From: Candidatus Cloacimonadota bacterium
GTDB lineage: Bacteria > Cloacimonadota > Cloacimonadia > Cloacimonadales > JAFGVF01
Length of the DNA: 35,113 nt
Direction of reading: 5' to 3'
NCBI GenBank assembly: GCA_016838885.1
Contig: JAEKNW010000296.1
Span: 1 to 35,113 of the forward strand
The notes below the pieces were generated by a model. That model worked only from the letters and a program-made list of their open reading frames with translations, was not told the DNA's origin and searched no databases. This document shows, piece by piece, positions 18,124 through 27,171 of this stretch. How positions within the stretch are numbered: position 1 is the stretch's first letter; each line of letters begins with the position of its first letter. The position numbers and the translations under genes are program-made.

Positions 18124-19927
18124 TCCTGAACTAGCTAAGAAGTTAGAAAGTCTCCCTGATAATCCGGGAGTTTATCTATGGAAAGATAAAGATAAAGAAG
18201 TTATCTATGTAGGCAAAGCTAAGAATCTTAAAAACAGAATTAGGTCTTATTTGCAGGACCATAAAGATCGCAAGACTCGTCAACTCCAGAAGCATATCTA
18301 TGATTTAGATTATATCGTAGTAGGTAGTGAAAGCAATGCCCTTATCTTAGAAGCTTCCATGATTCGCAAGTATTCTCCCCGTTATAATGTCATGCTCAAG
18401 GATGATAAACGCTACCCATTTATCAAGATAACTAATGATCCATTTCCTAAAATTGAAAAGACGAGAACCTTGGTTAAAGATGGCGGGAGTTATTACGGAC
18501 CATATTCACGTTTTCCTGATATTAGAAAAATACTCTCTCTATTAGAGTGGATATTCCCTCTTAGAAACTGTAATCGAGCTATTCCCAAAGATGAGATAAA
18601 ATACCAAAAGGCCTGCATTAACTATCAACTTAAAAAGTGTTTAGCCCCTTGTATTGGCAATATTTCTCATCAAGATTATTTGAAGTTAGTAAAAAATGTT
18701 AAAGACTTTCTCCAAGGCAAGCATTACTCCCTCATGAATACTCTCAAAGAAGATATGCAAAAAGCCTCAGATGATTTGAAATTTGAGCTTGCAGGAGAAC
18801 TAAGAGATAAAATTAGAGCTTTAGAAAAGTTTTCAGAAAAACAAAATATGTTCTTTTCTGATTTAAAGAACAGGGATATTATTGCGGTTTATAGAGAAGA
18901 AACAATTGCTGCTGTAGTTGTTCTTAAGATGGTAGAGGGAAGGGTTAATAACAAGGAGCTTTATCCTTTAAAGAACGTGGAAGATGAAGCAGATGCTTCT
19001 CTGATCTCATATTTCATAATAGATTATTACTCTCAAAAAGAAGAGCTCCCTGATGATATCATCGTTTCTACTGAACCTGATGATATGGATACTCTTAATG
19101 AGTGGCTGAAAAATAGAATAAAAGTCCCTCAAAAAGGGGAGAAAAACAATCTTGTTCTACTTGCCCGTAAGAATGCCTTTATGTATGTGGAAGAAAAAAA
19201 ACTCCAAGGGATTAGAAGTAAGAATAGGACTATTTTCGCAGTTCAAGAACTTAAGGATATTCTCAAGCTAGACAGACTTCCCCGGAAAATGGTCTGTATG
19301 GATATATCCACAATTCAAGGCGAAGATACTGTCTCTTCTGCTGTCTATTTCGAGAATGGAAAACCTCTCAAAAGCAAATATCGCCATTTTATTATCAAGA
19401 GTGTTGTAGGACAAGATGATTTTGCCTCCATGGCTGAAACTATAACCAGATTCTTAAATAATTGTCGAGAAAACAATGATATGACTCCAGATTTAATAGT
19501 CATTGATGGAGGTAAAGGACAACTAAACTCTGCGAATGCTATCCTAAAAAATTATCCTGACCTTAACATCCAAATCATCTCTCTGGCAAAAAGAGTTGAG
19601 GAAGTATATCTTCCCCAACATGAAGATTCTATTATTATCCCTAAAACAGCCTCAGCCCTCAAGTTACTAACTCATATTCGTGATGAATCTCATAGATTTG
19701 CTATCACCTTTCATAGAAAAAGAAGATCTGCCAGAACCCTTATTAGCAAGTTAGATGGAATAAATGGCATATCAGAGCAACTAAAATTCTCCCTCCTGAA
19801 AGAATTTGGTTCAGTCGATGTTATCAAAAACACTTCCATCGAAGAACTTACAAAGATTAAAGGCATTGGAGAAAATACTGCCAAAAATATTATTGATTCT
19901 CTAAATAAGCAGGATAATGAGGATTAA
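18110..19927 (+). CDS. uvrC: Excinuclease ABC subunit C (UvrC)
   Basis: UvrC makes both incisions in nucleotide excision repair with UvrA and UvrB. The 605-residue protein has the normal architecture. An N-terminal GIY-YIG nuclease (NPGVYLWKD, IYVGKAKNLKNRI, with the metal-binding Glu in ILEASMIRKYSPRYN) does the 3' incision. A UVR motif at ~220-245 (FELAGELRDKIRAL) binds UvrB. An RNase H-like domain (MDISTIQGED, LIVIDGGKGQLN, RDESHRF) does the 5' incision. Tandem HhH motifs end the protein (LDGINGI, IKGIGENTAKNI). DIST replaces the frequent DISH; the catalytic acids and the His of DESHRF are kept. The ATG lies inside the end of the giant kinase gene, so translation is probably coupled. uvrA and uvrB are not in the window. 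Confidence 0.97.
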   Translation: MIRISPELAKKLESLPDNPGVYLWKDKDKEVIYVGKAKNLKNRIRSYLQDHKDRKTRQLQKHIYDLDYIVVGSESNALILEASMIRKYSPRYNVMLKDDKRYPFIKITNDPFPKIEKTRTLVKDGGSYYGPYSRFPDIRKILSLLEWIFPLRNCNRAIPKDEIKYQKACINYQLKKCLAPCIGNISHQDYLKLVKNVKDFLQGKHYSLMNTLKEDMQKASDDLKFELAGELRDKIRALEKFSEKQNMFFSDLKNRDIIAVYREETIAAVVVLKMVEGRVNNKELYPLKNVEDEADASLISYFIIDYYSQKEELPDDIIVSTEPDDMDTLNEWLKNRIKVPQKGEKNNLVLLARKNAFMYVEEKKLQGIRSKNRTIFAVQELKDILKLDRLPRKMVCMDISTIQGEDTVSSAVYFENGKPLKSKYRHFIIKSVVGQDDFASMAETITRFLNNCRENNDMTPDLIVIDGGKGQLNSANAILKNYPDLNIQIISLAKRVEEVYLPQHEDSIIIPKTASALKLLTHIRDESHRFAITFHRKRRSARTLISKLDGINGISEQLKFSLLKEFGSVDVIKNTSIEELTKIKGIGENTAKNIIDSLNKQDNED

Positions 19928-19950
19928 CAGAATAAGTTAGTGGTAAAAGC

Positions 19951-19983
19951 TTTCTATTTATATAGATTTTTAAAAAATAGAAA
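19951..19983. terminator. Possible bidirectional terminator between uvrC and glsA
   Basis: TTTCTATTT (19951-19959) pairs with AAATAGAAA (19975-19983), and an inner TCTAT/ATAGA pair is followed by T5. It lies at the junction of two converging genes, overlapping the last codons of glsA. The stem is AT-only, so this is weak. Confidence 0.3.
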
Positions 19984-20881
19984 CCTCTGTTATTGTAGTA
20001 AATTCTTCCAAAAACTTCATACCCAAGACAGAATTTCCCTTATTATTAAGTCTGGGACTATAAACAGTGATAACATAATTACCTGGATGAACAGCAACTA
20101 TCCCACCCCCAACACCACTTTTTCCCGGGAGTCCGATTTTGTAGGAAAATAGTCCTGCTTGATCATAAAATCCACATGTTTGCATAATAGCATTTATTCG
20201 TTTTGATTGGCTTACGGTTATAACTCTCTCTCCTGTGAGTAATTTACCTCTATTGGCAAAGAGTATAAAGGCATGGCAAGCATCTCGGCAAGAAAGTTCT
20301 AAGGAACAGATAGCAAAATAAAAATCCATAACATCATCTATTTTATGTTTAATGTTATGTTGAGCTTTCATAAAGTGGGCTAAGGCATAATTTCGGAATC
20401 CGTTAGCTTTCTCTGATTCTGAAATACGCTTATTATAACTTACCTTGGGGTTATTAGTTAATCTTCTCACGAAGCCTAAAAAGTTTTCAGCAGGGTCTTT
20501 GAGGTGGTCTAAAAGTATATCACAAACTACAATGGCTCCTGCATTAATAAAGGGATTTCGGGGGATGCCATTTTCATACTCAAGCTGTACCACAGAATTA
20601 AAAGGATTTCCTGAGGGCTCCATATTGACCCTGTCCCAGAGTTTATCTTTTTCGAATTCTAATGCTAAAGTCAGGGTTAATACTTTCACTATACTCTGAA
20701 CTGAGAATATATGTTCATTTTCTCCCAGATGATAATTATCTCCCTCAACTGTAAGAAGATGAACAGCAAAAATATCTTGATTAACCTTTGCCAGTTCCGG
20801 GATATAATTTGCGACTTGACCTTCCTTAGGTAGATTCTTTATCATTTCATATACTTCATCTATTGCTTCTTGATAACTCAT
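19970..20881 (-). CDS. glsA: Glutaminase (GlsA family)
   Basis: A serine-dependent amidohydrolase with beta-lactamase-like fold that converts glutamine to glutamate and ammonia. The catalytic SxxK is S63-K66 in SVQSIVK. Other family motifs are present: PRNPFINAGAIVV, SESEKANGFRNYALAHFMK, SYKIGLPGKSGVGGGIVAV. The start is set at the ATG at 20879-20881, because GAGGTG lies 3-4 bases upstream of it. An in-frame ATG 27 bp further upstream lacks a ribosome site. With this start the length is 303 residues, usual for bacterial glutaminases. It stands alone, converging on uvrC and divergent from the M6 protease gene. The 212-bp gap 20882-21093 is AT-rich and must hold both promoters, but I see no convincing boxes. 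Confidence 0.95.
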   Translation of the reverse strand: MSYQEAIDEVYEMIKNLPKEGQVANYIPELAKVNQDIFAVHLLTVEGDNYHLGENEHIFSVQSIVKVLTLTLALEFEKDKLWDRVNMEPSGNPFNSVVQLEYENGIPRNPFINAGAIVVCDILLDHLKDPAENFLGFVRRLTNNPKVSYNKRISESEKANGFRNYALAHFMKAQHNIKHKIDDVMDFYFAICSLELSCRDACHAFILFANRGKLLTGERVITVSQSKRINAIMQTCGFYDQAGLFSYKIGLPGKSGVGGGIVAVHPGNYVITVYSPRLNNKGNSVLGMKFLEEFTTITEVSIF

Positions 20882-21093
20882 TTTCACCTCATTCAAATTT
20901 GAATTCATATTATTTATAGTTGATTATCTGGCAAGAATATTTTTGTTAAAAAAGACACAAAACTAAAAGATTCACATAGTTAAATGGTATTAAATTTGCA
21001 TACTATCAAATTATAACTAAATTATTAATAAAAATATGGACATAAATGTAATAACTGAAAATTTGTAATAAATATCAAAAGGAAGGATGATAT

Positions 21094-23748
21094 ATGAAGA
21101 GGATTATAATTATAGGGCTGATAATAATGGCTTGTTATGGATTAGTGGCAGTGCCGGCAGCTCCTTATTTAACGACTTATACCCAGGAAGATGGTTCAAC
21201 TTTAGAGATTTATGTAAGAGGTGATGAACGATTAAATTGGTCTGAAACCTCAGATGGATATACTCTTTTAAACCACAATAAAAGTAAATTTTATGCCATG
21301 AAAGATCAAGATGGAGATTTAGTTCTTTCCCAAGTAAAAGCAAATGACCCTGAAAATAGATCAAGAGAAGAGAGAGACTTTCTTAGTTCCATCTCTAAGC
21401 ATCTTAGATATAGTGAGGCTCAAGTAAATATTGCTAATGAAGTTAGAAACAGTAGATTAGGTGGATTTCCCACAAGCGGAGAGAATAATCTATTAGTCAT
21501 TTTAGCTAACTTCTCAGATACAAATCCTACTTACACTCAAGCCAATTTCAATAATATGATGAATCAAAACAACTATAGTGGAGTCGGTTCTTTTAAACAA
21601 TACTATTTGGAAGTATCTTACGGGCAACTAACAGTTAATACGACTGTTATCGGCTGGGTCGATGTCCCTAACACTCATGACTACTATGGACCCCAAAATC
21701 GCTGGGCAGAATTTGCTCGCGATGCTGTTTATGCAGCTGACCCTTTAGTGGACTACTCTCAATTCGATAATGATGATAACGGAAGAGTCGACGGAGTTGC
21801 TATCTATCATCAGGGTAGAGGACAAGAAACAACCGGTGATCCAACTGATATCTGGTCTCATAGCTTCTCTCTATCTGGTGCAGGATACTATGTCAATTTA
21901 GATGGTGTCCAAATAGCAGAATATACAATGCAAGCTGAAAGGCAATATTGGTCAATGGCTGGAATCGGAGTTATTGCCCATGAGTTTGGTCATAATTTAG
22001 GTACTCCTGATTTCTATGATACAGATTATCAAACCGGTGGACAACAAGATGGAACCGGCGAATGGGATATTATGGGATCAGGAGCTTATAACGGTGGGGG
22101 GGATAGACCTGCTCACCATAACATGTGGACTAAAAAATATTTTGGTTGGGTTGACCTGCAAGAACTCTATTATGATGGTAATATATCTCTTCCAAGCTCT
22201 ACTACAAATCCCGTAGCCTACTATTTTACAACCCCTGTTAATGGTGAATATATGCTATTAGAAAACGTTCAACAAACTGGATTTAATGCCTCAGTTCCGG
22301 GTAATGGATTATTGATTTGTCATGTTGATGAGCCTTGGATAATGTCTCATTTAGGACAAAACAATATTAACACAACATCTCATCAGGGATTATATATTGT
22401 CCCTGCTCAAGGTGGAACAAATAGCTCAAGTGCACCTTTCCCAACTTATTCGGTAACATCTTTTACAGATAACAGCTACCCTTCAATCCCTTCTTGGGGT
22501 AACTATGATGTTTCTAAAGGCCTAACCAATATAACTAAAACCGGTGGAGTAGTTAATTTCAATTTCTTTGATAATTCTGCCTATACTCCTAAAGTTACTT
22601 TCACTAATCTCATGAATAATCAGTACTTTGTTCCCGGACAAGAGGTAAATCTGGACATGGAAATTGAAATGTCAATTGCCCAAATGAATATTGATATGGT
22701 AGAAATTTTTGTTAATGGTGTTACTCAATATGTTCATTTAACTGAACCTTATAATTATTCCCTTGAAACAACTATAGAACATGCGGATAATAACTCAGGG
22801 CAGAATGAAATAAAAGTTAGAGTCTATACTAATTTCCAGAATTACGATAGTTACTATTATTTCAATGTTAATTGGGAACCTCGCTTCCTAGACCAATTTG
22901 AAGATTATGAAGATTTCTCCTTAAGTTTTGGAGAATGGGAAGTTATAGATAATGATAATCAAGATACTGTCTATCTGCCATATTATGATTATCCAAATCT
23001 GTCAGATCCTAAGTCTTTTATGATCTTTAATCCAAATGAAACTAACCCCTATAACCGAGAGATCCAGGCTTACTCTGGCGATAAGATGGCTGTGGCCTTT
23101 TCTAACTCAAGCCAAGTTGCTAATGACGACTGGTTGATTACTCCACAACTTGACTTGTCAGTAGTACTTGATGAATATAATAGACAGATGAATCTCAAGT
23201 TTAATGTTCTGGGAACAGACGAAGATGGTGAATTATTCAATGTCTTATACGCAACAGATTATCCTGAATTTGAAGACTTTATAACCCTTAATGAGAGTCC
23301 TATTGAAGCTGAAGAAGAGTGGGCTAACCTATCTTATATCTTGCCTAGTGGGGAAGTCGCAAAAGTGGCTATCCAAGTTGTCTCTACCGGTGGTATGTTT
23401 GTAATGGTAGATGATATCTCAGTCTTCGAAACATTCCCTGTCAGTAATGATGATAACGATATTTCTCAAGTAACCTCTCTCAAGGCTACTAATTATCCGA
23501 ATCCTTTCAACCCTGAAACTACCATTAGTTTCAATATGCCTCAAGCAGGCAAGGCTCAAGTTCAAATCTATAATCTCCGTGGTCAGTTAGTTAAGACTAT
23601 TCTTAATGAAAATATCTCTCAAGGGAAACAAGAAATTGTCTGGAAAGGTTTAGATAAAAATAATAATAAAGTTGCCAGTGGCATCTATTTATACAGAATT
23701 TTAACAGATTCTCAGACTATTCAGAAAAAAATGATACTCTTAAAATAG
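21094..23748 (+). CDS. Secreted M6-family metalloprotease with C-terminal sorting domain
   Basis: An 884-residue extracellular zinc protease related to immune inhibitor A (InhA). A signal peptide (MKRIIIIGLIIMACYGLVAV) is followed by a propeptide-like region to ~125. The M6 catalytic domain has HEFGH at 296-300, preceded by VIA and followed by NLGTPDFYD, and the downstream Met-turn WDIMGSGAYN. Residues ~500-790 contain beta-sandwich modules, one of them a jelly-roll-like stretch (DDWLITPQLDLS...MVDDISVFE) typical of adhesion/MAM-like domains. The last ~85 residues are the sorting domain NYPNPFNPETTISF ... ASGIYLYRILT, shared with the protein at 10973-12451. It is probably used to degrade extracellular protein. 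AGGAAGGA precedes the ATG. A strong hairpin follows at 23784. Confidence 0.93.
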   Translation: MKRIIIIGLIIMACYGLVAVPAAPYLTTYTQEDGSTLEIYVRGDERLNWSETSDGYTLLNHNKSKFYAMKDQDGDLVLSQVKANDPENRSREERDFLSSISKHLRYSEAQVNIANEVRNSRLGGFPTSGENNLLVILANFSDTNPTYTQANFNNMMNQNNYSGVGSFKQYYLEVSYGQLTVNTTVIGWVDVPNTHDYYGPQNRWAEFARDAVYAADPLVDYSQFDNDDNGRVDGVAIYHQGRGQETTGDPTDIWSHSFSLSGAGYYVNLDGVQIAEYTMQAERQYWSMAGIGVIAHEFGHNLGTPDFYDTDYQTGGQQDGTGEWDIMGSGAYNGGGDRPAHHNMWTKKYFGWVDLQELYYDGNISLPSSTTNPVAYYFTTPVNGEYMLLENVQQTGFNASVPGNGLLICHVDEPWIMSHLGQNNINTTSHQGLYIVPAQGGTNSSSAPFPTYSVTSFTDNSYPSIPSWGNYDVSKGLTNITKTGGVVNFNFFDNSAYTPKVTFTNLMNNQYFVPGQEVNLDMEIEMSIAQMNIDMVEIFVNGVTQYVHLTEPYNYSLETTIEHADNNSGQNEIKVRVYTNFQNYDSYYYFNVNWEPRFLDQFEDYEDFSLSFGEWEVIDNDNQDTVYLPYYDYPNLSDPKSFMIFNPNETNPYNREIQAYSGDKMAVAFSNSSQVANDDWLITPQLDLSVVLDEYNRQMNLKFNVLGTDEDGELFNVLYATDYPEFEDFITLNESPIEAEEEWANLSYILPSGEVAKVAIQVVSTGGMFVMVDDISVFETFPVSNDDNDISQVTSLKATNYPNPFNPETTISFNMPQAGKAQVQIYNLRGQLVKTILNENISQGKQEIVWKGLDKNNNKVASGIYLYRILTDSQTIQKKMILLK

Positions 23749-23783
23749 TTTTCTTTGCCACAAATAACACAAATAAACACAAA

Positions 23784-23813
23784 TATAAAGCCTCGCTGAT
23801 GCGAGGCTTTATA
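23784..23813 (+). terminator. Terminator-like hairpin after the M6 protease gene
   Basis: TATAAAGCCTCGC (23784-23796) pairs perfectly with 23801-23813 around the tetraloop TGAT, a 13-bp stem. The right arm ends in CTTTATAATTT rather than a pure T run. It lies 35 bp after the stop codon, just before a cluster of repeats. Confidence 0.8.
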
Positions 23814-23821
23814 ATTTAAAA

Positions 23822-23862
23822 CCGAATGGTGCTATTCGCAAAGGTCTACTGCATTATTTGGG
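23822..23862 (+). repeat. Element A, internally deleted 41-bp copy
   Basis: The first 10 bases (CCGAATGGTG) match the left end of element A. The next 31 match its right end (CTATTCGCAAAGGTCTACTG, then CATTATTTGGG) with two changes, so about 150 bp are missing in between. TTAAAA flanks it on both sides (23816-23821 and 23863-23868), consistent with target duplication of 5 or 6 bp. Element B begins at the next base. Confidence 0.75.
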
Positions 23863-23868
23863 TTAAAA

Positions 23869-24138
23869 GGTTCTCTCTCAAGTAGAGTGGGTAGCGAGCA
23901 AATTCAAGCTTCTCCTTATACTAAACACTGTCCATTATTCCAGTTCCAGAAGAAGGATACCTTTGTAGAATGAGAATGACAAACTTCTTTCCAAGCTCCA
24001 GAGGAGCGACATCTTTCACTGGGAGCGCCAGCATCCTGCTGGCAAACTTGGAGCTCCACAAGGAGCTCCAAGTGAAGATGCCGACAGGAATGTCGGCGAT
24101 CCCAGTAGATTTTTTTCCACTCTACTTGAGAGAGAACC
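23869..24138 (+). mobile_element. Element B: 270-bp non-coding element with 22-bp perfect inverted ends
   Basis: The left end 23869-23890 and right end 24117-24138 are exact reverse complements over 22 bp (GGTTCTCTCTCAAGTAG... inward). The interior is clearly richer in G+C than the surroundings and carries a series of perfect hairpins: GCTCC/GGAGC at 23995-24007, then the cloverleaf module at 24018-24106. Short frames cross it on both strands, but they only read through palindromes and have no ribosome site. Further ends of the family are at 228-249, 24417-24438 and 35016-35037. No transposase is present. It is probably a MITE-like or REP-like mobile element; target duplication is unclear (A-rich flanks). 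Confidence 0.8.
24018..24106. other. Cloverleaf-like four-way junction sequence inside element B
   Basis: A closing 7-bp stem, ACTGGGA (24018-24024) with TCCCAGT (24100-24106), encloses three perfect hairpins. The first is GCCAGCA/TGCTGGC (24027-24043, loop TCC). The second is a 12-bp stem, 24046-24057 with 24062-24073 (loop ACAA). The third is GCCGACA/TGTCGGC (24080-24097, loop GGAA). Linkers are GC, AA, GAAGAT and GA. Only 12 of the 89 bases are single-stranded linker and 11 are loop. It is not a tRNA: no T-loop consensus, and the middle arm is 12 bp. It may act as folded RNA or as extruded single-stranded DNA; function unknown. Confidence 0.75.
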
Positions 24139-24226
24139 AAATTAATTTTATATTGTAAATAGATTTATAAAAAAAGTAATAAAATATTAACTTTGCTCTT
24201 TATCTGAAAGCAGGCTAAATTCCACA

Positions 24227-24361
24227 TTTTCTTAGTGCCTCAAATAGGCATTACAAAAGGGTTTGCCTAGTGATGCCTTTAAGTATCTCGATGAATCATT
24301 GGGATTTCATCGAGATACTCAAAGGAATGATTAAGGTTTCCCTAGGATAAGACTAAGAAAT
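24227..24361. other. Structured intergenic segment, candidate small RNA or further small element
   Basis: TTTCTTAGT (24228-24236) and ACTAAGAAA (24352-24360) form a perfect 9-bp closing stem. Inside, AGGCATTAC (24246-24254) pairs with GTGATGCCT (24270-24278) with one mismatch. AGTATCTCGATGAA (24282-24295) pairs perfectly with 24306-24319. The loop bases TCATT (24296-24300) can pair with AATGA (24326-24330), giving a possible pseudoknot. The segment sits between element B and the purA promoter. I see no match to a known riboswitch, 6S or SRP RNA, and no clear promoter for it. Confidence 0.4.
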
Positions 24362-24416
24362 ATGATATCATTATTGTAAAACATATTTTCAGAAAAATAA
24401 GATATTTTTTAAGTTA

Positions 24417-24438
24417 CCACACTACTTGAGAGTGAGCC
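24417..24438 (-). repeat. Element B terminal repeat, diverged single end
   Basis: The 22 bp match the right end of element B with three mismatches. It has the same orientation as the end at 24117-24138, so 24139-24416 is not a simple second B copy. A palindromic AAGAATTCTT and T-rich runs follow, up to 24485. Confidence 0.6.
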
Positions 24439-24537
24439 AAGAAGAATTCTTGAAAGAGACTTTTTTAACTTTTTTTTAACTTTTTGTGGAAAAACCGGGA
24501 CAATTTCGAAAAAGTGGACCCTATATATAAATGGAAG

Positions 24538-24599
24538 GTCAACGAAAATAAATAAAAACTCTCTTTTTCGTTGACAGGCTAACATCATCAAATTATAAT
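24538..24599 (+). promoter_or_regulatory. Consensus promoter of purA with an overlapping inverted repeat
   Basis: TTGACA at 24571-24576, a 17-bp spacer and TATAAT at 24594-24599 match the consensus fully. The -35 box is embedded in an 11-bp perfect inverted repeat: GTCAACGAAAA (24538-24548) and TTTTCGTTGAC (24565-24575), 16 bp apart. A repressor binding this repeat would block RNA polymerase, so an operator is a reasonable inference. The start codon is 37 bp after the -10 box. Confidence 0.75.
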
Positions 24600-24617
24600 G
24601 ATTTTTAGATATAATAA

Positions 24618-25886
<1,269 letters not shown>

Positions 25887-25936
25887 AAAAATGAAACTCA
25901 GAAAAAAACTGATTTATGTAAAAAAAACAGTTGCCA

Positions 25937-25942
25937 TATAAT
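25937..25942 (+). promoter_or_regulatory. Possible -10 box for the barrel gene at 25990
   Basis: TATAAT at 25937-25942 would give a start near 25949 and a short leader. The -35 region (near 25914-25919, TTATGT) is a poor match, so this is tentative. Confidence 0.3.
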
Positions 25943-25989
25943 CAAAAGTTTCAAGAATAGATAAAAAACTAATATTGTAGGAGTTCATA

Positions 25990-27171
25990 ATGAAAAGGTC
26001 TATTTTGTTTTTAATAGGATTATTGATAATTATTGGATTATCAAGTACAGAAATACCTTATAGTGCACCAGAGTTTATGCAAGCTTATTACGATGCCTAT
26101 TCGAATAATTATATTAACACTTTGGCTTCTGGACGTGGTAACACAGGTGTAGCTAAAATAGAAAATGTAGAAAATGTCCTACTTAATCCTGCAGGATTCT
26201 CAACAGATCACACAGAAATGTATATTGAATTTCTTATAAAACCGGAACAAAAAGAGATTGGTCATCTTGGTGAAGAAAATTATTTATCCAATAAACCTTT
26301 TTCATTTGTGGGTTTTGGCTTTAACTTTGTTGATCAGCTTAGTAGTGCAATTTATTATTCCATGCCTAAAAGTATTGAATACCAAAGATATACTATTGAT
26401 TTAGAAGCAGGTACGATTTTTGACAGAAAACCAAAATATAATCATTATAGCTTTGGCTTTGCTAACTCTTATGAATTTTATAATTTGAGAGTAGGTTTCG
26501 ATGCAAACTATAATATTCATAGCATTTCTGATATGTTCATTAATGGAGCTCTTGCAAAGATTAATATCAAAGAAGGAGCTTTCAATTTTAACACAGGACT
26601 ACTATATTCAGTCAATGATAGGCTTAACTTGGGAGCTTCTTATAATCATAATTATGAGATTGATTTTAATACTGATTACTGGGATTGGGAAGTAACAGTT
26701 CCCGCTAAAGTTACAGCAGGAATATCATATTATTATCTAAAAGATAGTATAGTTAACTTCGATTATGAAAGAAGAATGAACAGCCAAATGAGTGAACACT
26801 ATGATGACTTAAATATATATAAAATTGGGTTAGAACAACAAATTAGAAATAATATAATTCGATTTGGTGCAATGCATATTCCTTCAACCTTCTCGGGTGA
26901 TGTTAGAATTCCTTATGTAGATATTCCAGAAGCAGCTTATGACCAAACTGCAAACAACTATAATAATGGAATAGAGACTATAAAAAATAACAAACAAACA
27001 TTCTTGACTATTGGCTATACCTTGAACATGGAAGAACTTACTTTCAATCTTAGTGGAATGCAAGCCATCGCTTCTGAGATTAAGACAACTCAGCTCTCAC
27101 TTTCTATTGGAGTAAACTTAACTGATTTTGATATCACAAAATACACACCAAAGAGCCAAGATGAAGACTAA
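25990..27171 (+). CDS. Outer-membrane beta-barrel protein (FadL / PorV-like)
   Basis: A 393-residue exported protein with signal peptide MKRSILFLIGLLIIIGLSST. Early in the mature part the sequence GRGNTGVAKIENVENVLLNPAGF fits the 'alg.ggaG.A......a...NPAgl' entry motif of FadL/TodX and PorV-type barrels. Many alternating strands follow (SFVGFGFNFVDQLSSAIYYS, YSFGFANSYEFYNLRVGFD, LNLGASYNHNYEI), ending TTQLSLSIGVNLTDFDITKY. PorV-type proteins shuttle type IX cargo and FadL-type proteins take up hydrophobic compounds; sequence alone does not decide which. GTAGGAG precedes the ATG. Its end overlaps the DUF362 gene by 11 bp. Confidence 0.75.
   Translation: MKRSILFLIGLLIIIGLSSTEIPYSAPEFMQAYYDAYSNNYINTLASGRGNTGVAKIENVENVLLNPAGFSTDHTEMYIEFLIKPEQKEIGHLGEENYLSNKPFSFVGFGFNFVDQLSSAIYYSMPKSIEYQRYTIDLEAGTIFDRKPKYNHYSFGFANSYEFYNLRVGFDANYNIHSISDMFINGALAKINIKEGAFNFNTGLLYSVNDRLNLGASYNHNYEIDFNTDYWDWEVTVPAKVTAGISYYYLKDSIVNFDYERRMNSQMSEHYDDLNIYKIGLEQQIRNNIIRFGAMHIPSTFSGDVRIPYVDIPEAAYDQTANNYNNGIETIKNNKQTFLTIGYTLNMEELTFNLSGMQAIASEIKTTQLSLSIGVNLTDFDITKYTPKSQDED

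Noticed and set aside
24018-24106. tRNA gene
   Set aside because: The fold is cloverleaf-like, but the middle arm is 12 bp, there is no T-loop consensus and the loops have 3-4 bases.
23916-24158. Short open frames on both strands through element B (62 and 74 codons)
   Set aside because: They read through perfect palindromes, lack ribosome sites and overlap each other; they are by-products of the hairpin DNA.
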